A stretch of DNA of 64,000 bases from Epiperipatus broadwayi. Taxonomy: Eukaryota; Onychophora; Udeonychophora; Euonychophora; Peripatidae. The stretch spans positions 4,643,081 to 4,707,080 of the forward strand of contig JAQFVV010000063.1 in NCBI GenBank assembly GCA_028023455.1. Reading direction: 5' to 3'. Every line of letters starts with the position of its first letter. Position 1 is the first letter of the stretch. Below are positions 55,780 to 64,000 of this stretch, piece after piece. Both the position numbers and the translations under genes were made by a program. Below the pieces are notes generated by a model. The model saw nothing but the letters and a program-made list of their open reading frames with translations, was not told the DNA's origin and did not search any database.

Positions 55780-57130
55780 CAAAGAGAAAGAATTCAAAAT
55801 CTTTATCGGAAAGTCCTATCTCCAGATCAATTGGTTTCAAGCTTATGGCTCACCTCAGTGGTATATATATATATATATTGTAACAGTTTGCTACCTGTGT
55901 GTAACACGTATGTAGATGGTATGCGTTCATTACATATTTAAAATCTAAGTTTCTTCTTTTTAGTTGTTTTTACGAAAATTATGATGCGAACATACATACA
56001 TAGTTAGTTCTGCACTGTACTCTTATCACTCACCCAGCATATTTATGGATGTCAATTTGACTCCAAGTGCCAATCTTATTTACGAGTAAATAAGAATTAT
56101 GCTGGGAGAGAATGAGTATCTATTTCCAATAGATAGAGCTTATACCTCTGGCTAGCTCACTCAGGGATAGTGGTCATTGACCGTGGGAAAGAGGTGGGAG
56201 AACAGATTAAGTGTGCATGGAACGCACAAACAATTCGTTTTACTTTCTTACTTTTACTCTTAATACTACACTCTAATTGTATTATGTAATCTAGGCTTTT
56301 AAAGAAATTAACATTGAACACCCACACAATTATACTTAAAACACTAATTTAATATTTATTAATAAAAAAATAATAAAACAAAGTAGAATCTCGCAATTGG
56401 GTATTGGTTTGTGCTCGAATACTTGAATGATACACATGTAAATACACACACCCGCATAAGTTCATAAATGTAACAAAAAACATATATATCATAGCATATA
56501 AAATAAATGCAATCAGTCATTATCCGGTCTATTCATTCATATAGTTATATAGGGCATTATTTCATATATCTCTTTATTTTCTTTTAGCCCTTACACATTA
56601 TTATTCTACTGAATTATGTTCTTATTCAAGAGGTGACTGGTATTTACGAAAATATTTGAGTTACCTTGCTTTATCTCACCCGGGTGTAGATGAATGGTAA
56701 TGTTCTCTGGCTTCGTGCTGCGATGTAGTGAATAAGTGATTTCTTACCTTTTTTTTGTAGTCCTCCATGGATTCTGTAAGGCACAATCAATGGCATTTGG
56801 TGAATGTTGTTCTCTCTGTAATTTAGGCAGGGCTTCACTCCTACATGGACAGCAACCATAGTACCTCCGCAGGATGGATGTCAGAACCCAGTCTGTTCTT
56901 GTCCTTTACCCCAGCTTGTTCATGGTTGATCAAAATATATAATTTTTAACTAATTTTTCTTCGATTCTGCTTGTGGCAGTAACTGTTGTAGAAATCTGCT
57001 TCAAAGTTCAGCTTTCAAACTTTAATTAATCATGCTATTGTTCCTTCTCTTCTTTTTAATAAAACCACGTGGTTTGCCAATAGAAAATCTTTCAATAACT
57101 TTTCTTTTTTTTCTTCTATATATTCAGGAA
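55780..57130. other. Mixed-composition DNA, no gene recognised
   Basis: 56010-56230 and 56640-56930 are more G+C-rich than average. CCCAGCATA (about 56033) and TATGCTGGG (about 56098) form a loose inverted pair. The 62-codon open frame on the minus strand at 56671-56859 matches no family I recognise. On that strand, AGAATCCATGGAGGACTAC followed by A8 and GGTAAG (about 56745-56785) resembles the promoter stretch of the 2.84-kb array unit (GGAATCCATAGGAGGACTAT followed by A-runs). This could be chance or an old relative. Confidence 0.35.
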
Positions 57131-57154
57131 TTTCAATTATACCTTCAGATCCAC

Positions 57155-57245
57155 ATTCATTGTCTTTTATTTGTAACATTTTCTTTTATTTATAACATTT
57201 TCATTTTTATTTATAACATTTTCCTTTATTTATAACATTTTCTTT
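57155..57245 (+). repeat. Minisatellite, ~20-bp unit
   Basis: About four copies of TTTATTTATAACATTTTC with small length changes. The open frame through it is low-complexity. Confidence 0.8.
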
Positions 57246-57249
57246 TCTA

Positions 57250-57480
57250 ATTAAAACGGCTTTGTCTCAAGATAGCGATCTACACATTTTGAATTCTTTA
57301 TTTTCAATTAACATATCTTTTGGAATTTGTGCCTTTCGTCGTCCATCTTGTAAACAATTTCCTTTCAATTAAAATAGCTTTATTCCTTAAGATAGCAATC
57401 TATAACTTTCCTAATTCTTTCTTTGCAATTAATTTATTTTCTTTTTTGTAAATTCTTTTCTTAGTCGTCCATCTTGGAAT
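57250..57480 (+). repeat. Diverged direct duplication of ~110 bp
   Basis: 57250-57352 and 57367-57476 both run from AATTAAAA(C/T)(G/A)GCTTT through AAGATAGC(G/A)ATCTA to CGTCCATCTTG. Confidence 0.6.
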
Positions 57481-58495
57481 TAAAGCTTGGCCATGTAAAT
57501 TTTCTTATTTTTATGAATCTATTACATTTATTCACCCATGCAGCAATGTAAATACATGCACCTCTAAACAAAATACAAGAGCACAAACCACATAACCCCC
57601 ATCCCTCTTATGTTTTGATCTATTTTATTTACCCGTTTAAAATATATACACACACACATACAAAACAACAACGAAAAAAAAAATTAACTTAATATTACTT
57701 TTGATTGAGTATATATATATGTTCACTGGTATTGTCCTATGCCTTAGAACAGGGTTTGAACCCAGCCCTGTTATTATATATATATATATATATAAATCAG
57801 TCACATGTCACATGACTTATATAGCTTGCATTACCAATATGTGATATATAAAGGTTTCAGGTATTTTTTCTTGTAGCATTTATTATTAAAAAATAAATAA
57901 ATAAGCTTGTTTAGAGCTATTATATATATAATAGCAGGCTCTTTATATATATTACACTTTTGTTTTTATCAGTATATGATCTTTCATCTTAGCTCAATCA
58001 TATAGTACCCATCCATCAGACCAGAATTGAGACCAATCTTTCTCCTTATGAATGCAAGTTTTGAAAAATATATAGAAATAATACCTGACCAGAAGTAAAA
58101 TATAATTTTAGTGAATAAAGGTTATATTCAATACATAAAGCTATTTTAATAAAAAATAATCTATAGCAAATACAAAATCAAAAACATATTAAATACCAGT
58201 TATCATAAAGATAAGTTAAATATATATGATGTTATGAGTAAATAAACGATTTACATACATGCATACATCCTTCTCTAATAATAATTATTAAAAAGAGATG
58301 AATAGCTAATCTATAATTAATTTTTCTTTATCACATTATGAACCTTGAATTTGTAGTAGGTTGTATAAGTTTCAATGTAAAAGTAAAAGTAAAAATTATT
58401 TTTATAGACAAAATGTGTGTGTGTGTATATATATATATATTTCAAATCGATGTCTGTATTTCTTCAAAATAATATACGTAACTTTATAAATAAAT
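57480..58495. other. Microsatellite-rich DNA with a tRNA-like B-box fragment
   Basis: AACAGGGCTGGGTTCAAACCC on the minus strand at about 57748-57773 is a B-box-like hairpin, possibly a SINE remnant, set between (AT)n runs. (TA)n and (TG)n occur at 58416-58440. No gene seen. Confidence 0.4.
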
Positions 58496-58499
58496 ATTT

Positions 58500-58691
58500 G
58501 AAAATACAGTAATTAAAAGTCTATAAAAATTATATATATAACTATAAATTAGAAGCGCTTTCACTACCTTGTAGCTTTGTCAACTATCACATTTAAAATG
58601 TGATAGTTGACAAAGCTACAAGGTAGTGAAAACGCTTTTAAAGTTATAGTTATACATATAATTTTTATAGACTTTTAATTACTGTATTTTC
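58500..58691. repeat. 192-bp hairpin element
   Basis: Two arms of about 95 bases, nearly exact reverse complements from GAAAATACAGTAATTAAAAG to CTTTTAATTACTGTATTTTC, meeting at CACATTTAAAATGTG with almost no loop. The region closest to the centre is perfect. It has the appearance of a MITE or foldback bounded by (AT)n. Confidence 0.85.
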
Positions 58692-58699
58692 ATATATAT

Positions 58700-59342
58700 A
58701 TATATATTAGTAATAGTAAGCAAAATATCTACACAAATATAAGCACCACTTCACTCACAAGTTATTCAAAAGAGAAAGTAGTTAAACATGCTGTTTATTT
58801 TAATTTATAATGAAACAATGGTGAGGCATTTGTGGCCTATATTTTGATTAAACATGTATTTCATTGTGATATTAATAAGAAATTGATAAATAGTGGATTT
58901 AGAAATAAAAATGTAATCATAAATAATAAAACTTATATGAAAAAATATTAAAGAGAATAGATGCAAATGATAAAGACATTTAAATATATATTCTAATGGA
59001 ATGAGATGTATGTATGCACACCTATAATATAAATCACTTCAAGTGTTTCTATAAAGTCATTAAATTGAGGCACTATTTATTGTAATGAAAATAAATATGA
59101 AATAAATATATCAAATCTATGTTTAACTTAAACAAAATAAAATAAATAAGCTGATTTCATTACAATATTGGCTATAATTTATATTCCATTACTAAATCAT
59201 GAAAGAGCAACAATTATCTCTATTTAATTGGACAAAATTAGAGAATACCAGATTTCTTCACTGCAACATAGTACTTCATATGATACATTGACAGTGTTTG
59301 AATACAAGTAAACATGACTTTTGATAACTTATCATTACCATT

Positions 59343-59345
<3 letters not shown>
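58700..59345. other. AT-rich DNA without recognisable features
   Basis: No gene or repeat identified. Confidence 0.5.

Positions 59346-59411
<66 letters not shown>
59346..59411. repeat. (AT)33 microsatellite
   Basis: Uninterrupted AT dinucleotides for about 66 bases, immediately left of a foldback element. Confidence 0.95.
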
Positions 59412-59417
<6 letters not shown>

Positions 59418-59440
59418 TTTTATGGTTCTATGATATAGAT

Positions 59441-59636
59441 AAATTATTATTTTTTGGGCTAAACCATGTGTTATTTTCCATTACATACTGATATTTTGAT
59501 GAACTAGCATCCTCCATTGTCAAGGTTAACTTTTGAAAGAAAAATCATTAACCTTGACAATGGCGTATGCTAGTTCATCGAAATATTGGTATGCAATGGA
59601 AAATAACACATGGGTTAGCCCAAAAAATAATAATTT
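59441..59636. mobile_element. Foldback element between (AT)n tracts, ~196 bp
   Basis: Arms of about 90 bp: AAATTATTATTTTTTGGGCT at the left and its reverse complement AGCCCAAAAAATAATAATTT at the right, including TGTTATTTTCCATT / AATGGAAAATAACA and CATTGTCAAGGTTAA / TTAACCTTGACAATG. Loop of about 15 bases. (AT)n on both sides suggests insertion into a TA tract. Confidence 0.85.
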
Positions 59637-59639
59637 ATA

Positions 59640-60255
59640 TATATATATATATCATTTAAGATCACATGTAAACTATATACATTCAGATTTAAAATGGTCT
59701 TAATTTAGCAAAGAATAATTAAATCATTATAAAACATTTCAGTTTGAATCAATTAAATAACAAAGGAAAATTGCTGTACATATAACAATCCCTAATTATC
59801 ACAAACTCTAGTATAATAAGCTTATATAAACTTTAACATTGGGATTCTAAATACAATTCTATATATTTTTTTAATTTTACAATAAATACAAGGTATCAAC
59901 ATTTGGTATACCTTGATAAAGATTCATAATCAAATTGAATAACTTATTACTGTACAATAGTCTATTTTGATACAGGTTTCAAACATATAAATAATTATAG
60001 CATTTCATTGTGGGAAAAATCATTATAGGACTGCAAATTGAAACTGAACTTTATAGAAAATTATGAATGGGGGAAAAAACGATGGAAAAAATTTACTTGA
60101 AATTTAAAATTTCTCTGCATATACATATTAATATAAATAAAAATGTCATATATAATGCTGAAAAATTAATATTAGTTATCTATTTGTAAATTATCACATA
60201 CAAAACAGATTAAAGCAAAATATTTTAATCAAACAATTGTATTTTAAAATGTTTT
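59640..60255. other. AT-rich DNA without recognisable features
   Basis: No gene or repeat identified. Confidence 0.5.
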
Positions 60256-60259
60256 CATT

Positions 60260-62440
60260 TTTATTTCAGAAAGGAGTTTGCTGCTAAATTAAAGGAGACT
60301 GTTTGAGTCCTCTTGGAGACCTTAAAGAAACAGATCAAGGCAAATGCCTAATGTCCACTCCATATGTTCTTGTCATTGCAGCTATTATTACTATGTGATT
60401 ATGAACATGGATGGTCTGCTTACCACCCATGTGATAACCAGTTTCATGAATTTATTGGCTTTTTATCTCTGAGTTTTGGATCAAGAAACACTATGGTCAT
60501 GCTTCTCAATTGCCTGATAAGGTAGAATTAATATGTGTGTGAATGAAGTTTTTTTTCTAATAAATATTTACAATCATGACAGACAAAAATAAATTGCCCT
60601 TATTCCCAGGAGGCTGTAAAGTTACCAGCCAAAACATAAGTTGGTGGCTGAAGCTGAAGATAGCTAGTAGAAAAAAGCAGCAATTGACCAATAAAATTTC
60701 TACTGAGACTAGATAATTTATGAAGAAAAGAAGGAATATGAAAACATATAAAGATGATGCATTAAGAAAGATTGAAAAATTCAGATTTTATAAAATAGGG
60801 TGAAAAAGGGTTGATAATGATATAAGAAAGTATAATTGTGAGCTAGAAAGATTATCTATAGAAGAGAATAAAAGTCTGAAGAGTATAAAACACCATTTTG
60901 GTATATGGAACTATTACTAAAAAGATGACATCATAAAATGGCTAAAAGAGTTCCATCAAGAATTATATAGTTATAAAAAACAAATACCTTCAACAACTAT
61001 TAGAATTTTTAGCTATTATATCTTATGAATTGCTGAGAATTTTAAATGAAAAAGTGAGACATGCAATTTAATTTACGAAGAAGGGAAAAGCTCCAGGTAA
61101 TGATATAATTTTAATTGACATCTTCAATAAAACAGGTGAAGAAAGAGAAAAAAAAATTGGCAAAGTTATATATTAAATCTCTAAATGATAAAGATGTACC
61201 AGATGATTGGAAGACTGCAGTATTAGTATTAATATTTAAAAAAGGTGAGAAAGGAAATATTAAAAATTACAGATCTATCAGTCTTTTATCAGTTTTATAC
61301 AACATTTTTACCAAGATAGTTACAATTAATGTACAGAAAACTTCGGATTTCAATCAACCAAAAGAACAAGCTGGATTTAAAAGTAGTTTTAGTACAATGG
61401 ATCATATTCAAGTATTGAGAGAAGTTTTAAAAAGGACCAGTGAATATGAGTTGCCATTATGCTTTGAATTTGCAAATTATGGAAAGGCATTTAATTCTAA
61501 AAGCATTTTTTCAGTGATTAAAGCATTGGATCATTAAGATATAGAAGCAGGATATTGTTATATTCTGAAGAATATAAAAAATGCAACAGCAACAATTAAA
61601 TTGCATAATAATACTATAAAAATTAACATTGAGAAGGATCTAAGACAGGGTGACTCCATATCTCCAATATTTTTTACAGCAATGCTGCATGAAGTATTTT
61701 GTGGATTAAAATGGGAAACTAAAGAAATAAAAGCAAATGGAGATTATTTAAATCATTTAGATTTTGCATATGATGTACTTGTTTTTTCTAATAATGCTTT
61801 AGAGGTTCAGAAAATATTGCAAGAGTTATGAGGACTGAAGATAAATGTTAAAAAGACTAAAATAGTGTTCAATGGATTTTCTCAAAAAATGAAAATAGAG
61901 ATTGATAATGATGAGTTGGAAGAAGTTAAAAGTTACAAAAAACTTGGTCAGATTATTACTACAGATGGAAATATAATGAGTAAAATTAATTATAGAATTA
62001 AACGTGGTTGGTGTGCTTTTGGTAAAAATATTTTAATGAGGATGGTTTTTTAATAAAAATGTTTTACCAGTTCTTACTTATGGATCTGAGACTTGGAGAC
62101 TTAATAGAAGAACAGTACAGAAATTTTAGATCATTCAAAGAAGTATGAAGAGATGCATATTAGGAGTAACTAGAATAGATTAAAAACACAATACATGGGT
62201 GAGAGAACAAACAGGCATTACTGATATCATTGAAAGAATTAAAAGATGGAAGTGGAGTTAGGCTCGATATATTGCTAAAAGACATGATAATAGATGACAA
62301 TTGAAATATTAAACTGGATTACAAGAGATTGTAGGAATAATGTGAAGAGAGGCTAGAGATCAGAGAAGATGGATTAAACTTGGAGAGACCTTCATCTTGC
62401 AGTGGACCGATAATGGTTGATAATGATGATAATGATATGA
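60260..62440 (+). pseudogene. RTE copy E, endonuclease deleted
   Basis: A plus-strand RTE. 60260-60610 is the 5' region shared with copies C and the one at 50.5 kb. At about 60630-60650 it passes directly into the linker (TAGTAGAAAAAAGCAGCAATTG corresponds to the RKKQQL stretch of copy B), so the whole endonuclease is missing. The reverse transcriptase follows from about 61070 with frames open at 61115-61537, 61601-61831 and 61865-62053. Motif A is damaged (FANYGKAFN, both the catalytic Asp and its neighbour changed). Motif B is LRQGDSISP. FADD reads FAYD. It ends with CAGTGGACCGATAATGGTTG and (ATG)-rich tail at about 62400-62436. Inactive. Confidence 0.88.
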
Positions 62441-62602
62441 AGTATGTAAATGATCTCAAGTAAAGTTATAAAGTTTTCAACAATGTATATTGTTTTAAAT
62501 CTTGTCTCAAAATTATGCATACAGAACACATAAAATCTCTTCATAATTCTGTACATTTCACCCCAAATGCTTTCTTTCTTTGGAATTCCATAATTTCCAA
62601 TT

Positions 62603-63035
62603 ATTTTCACTTTTCATCACATGATCATCATCTCTTATGTTAGCACATCAATCCTGCCTAATAGGATAGTGGTGGCTATGGTTGTTAAAGAGCCAAAGAC
62701 ACCAAAATGTATGGATGCTGAACTGAGTTCAGACCCATATGACTATATAAGCTATTGAGCCTAGATTGAAAATATTATGTTTTCAATTTCATTCTCATAG
62801 TTTTGTAGTTAAGTAGAGATAAAATGTGGCTGCAGCAGGGTTGCATTAGATCCTAAGATCTAGGTGCAGTACTCTCAGATTCAAGGCTTCTCACTGATGA
62901 AGGCCACAAGCCAGAAACTAGTTTGGGGATATTGGATGAATAGGCACTAGATGGGAATTTTATACACAAGCCTTCTGGCATCCATTGATTACTCTGGTTG
63001 GCACAGGGTGGCACTATTGTATGGAGAGTTTTGCT
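62603..63035. mobile_element. F1-family element, one-armed copy
   Basis: Homologous to the reverse complement of 29345-29680: CATCACATGATCATCATCTC extension, a few bases of other sequence, the unique interior with CTAAGATCTAGGTGCAGT, then one arm ending TGGCACTATTGTATGGAGAG and TTTTGCTTATTTTC. The second arm is absent. Incidental open frames on both strands. Confidence 0.72.
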
Positions 63036-63039
63036 TATT

Positions 63040-64000
63040 TTCACTTTTACTGAACCTTCATCATACAAATGACTTTTTACTATTATATCTGAAAATTGTA
63101 AAGTCAGATATTTGGTTCAGATTCATTATGCTAATGTGAAAAGAAGATATCAACTATTGCATTTTGGAATTTTGACATAACTATATTTCAGGTTTGGATG
63201 ACTACATATTTAAATTAAACGGCAAATGCATTGAAGCTTTTTAGCCACTTATTCTAACAATCTTCATTACATATAATAGGAAAATCACCGTTTTGGTAAA
63301 ATCTTAGCTTTATGTTATCTGTGCCATATCAAAAATTTGTATATTTATCACTATTGTCTGTAACAAAATGGTTTCGATTATTATTCTTTTTTCTATAAGG
63401 ATCCCCTCATTACAACTTTTTATCAGCACTGTTGCCATATACCAAACAAAAATAACCCTTTCCAAAATCTCATTGTTTTTCAAACAACATCATAAACTTT
63501 TTATTCCCCCCCCCCTTAAAATAAAGGTTTTTTTTTTAAAAAAAAAAACAATACAAAAACATATCTCTAATTATTTGTTTTTTCTATTTTTATTTCTAAT
63601 TAAATTATTTTTAAAAATACATACTTTCATTTTTATAATATAACTTTTAATATGATTTGGAGTTGTTTTAATTTTAAATATTAAATTATTGGTTTTCTTT
63701 TAAATTACAATGAAAATTGATAAGAATTATTTGTTTTGATTATTTACTACCAGAGAAATACGAATGCAGAGTATTAACTTTCATTTGAATTTTTTTTTCG
63801 TATTTAAACGTTAGTGAAAGATTTTTACCAATATATATATATTGTAAAATTGTGACAATCTTTTACTTGAATTACATTAATTTTGTAATTTTGTCAATGA
63901 CATTAAAGAGCTGTAAAATAACCGTTCATTTTTTGCTTTTCTTATTTATTTTAACCACTATGCTTCTTAATTTGAACTTAAAGTTATTTAAATAAAAAAA
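63040..64000. other. AT-rich DNA to the window end
   Basis: Homopolymer runs (C11 at about 63505-63515, then T and A runs) may be unreliable. No gene or repeat identified. Confidence 0.5.

Noticed and set aside
55880-56930. Solo LTR starting TGTAACAGTTTGC with a primer-binding site near 56875
   Set aside because: No matching …CA end, no second LTR, no duplication and no retroviral-type coding sequence were found.
1-64000. CRISPR array, bacterial operons or phage modules
   Set aside because: No short regularly spaced repeats with unique spacers, no ribosome-binding sites with packed ORFs, and abundant eukaryotic retroelements.

Overview
The window is strongly AT-rich eukaryotic DNA, best read as intergenic sequence from an invertebrate animal. 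Evidence: RTE-type non-LTR retrotransposons with (ATG/ATC)n tails, tRNA-Gly-derived SINEs, a hAT MITE with a perfect 8-bp target-site duplication (TSD), many foldback elements, spliceosomal-type signals, and no bacterial gene organisation. The species cannot be named from the sequence. I found no complete, convincing host protein gene. Most open frames lie inside repeats.

Layout. 1-870 and 11523-11978 are the two halves of one RTE copy (A), split by a 10.65-kb head-to-tail array of a 2.84-kb unit (three full units and one of 2.1 kb). The array sits between 8-bp direct repeats and begins and ends in a short imperfect inverted repeat. Each unit starts with a 28-bp near-palindrome and carries a CCAAT/TATA/initiator promoter, a 5' splice site, a 34-codon ORF, a 3' splice site, a 59-codon ORF and AATAAA. 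Differences between units are mostly CpG to TpG/CpA. 12-21.8 kb is low-complexity DNA with a hAT MITE (14.9 kb), short tandem duplications (15.6-17.2 and 18.8-19.2 kb) and a complex segment at 17.55 kb that could be regulatory. 21.8-23.85 kb holds the best RTE copy (B), with an almost open reverse transcriptase, next to a suspicious G-rich block (23.89-24.17 kb). 24.8-36.4 kb is a nest: a large degenerate RTE (copy C, reverse transcriptase through endonuclease to the 5' region) carries three insertions, followed by SINEs, hairpins and foldback families. 36.4-41.2 kb is mostly single-copy, with one exon-like segment near 39.6 kb. 41.27-43.66 kb is a composite TTAA-flanked element with 401-bp repeats in tandem and then inverted. 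44.3-53.4 kb has further RTE pieces (D, an internally deleted one, and old fragments), a SINE and two large foldbacks. 55.7-60 kb is microsatellite-rich with perfect hairpins. 60.26-62.44 kb is RTE copy E, lacking its endonuclease, followed by a foldback.

The parts interact mainly by nested insertion, so relative ages can be read: RTE copies are the oldest layer and serve as targets, and the array, foldbacks and short fragments are inserted into them with recognisable empty-site sequence. The most unusual object is the 2.84-kb array with its promoter-bearing units. I could not assign it to a known class.
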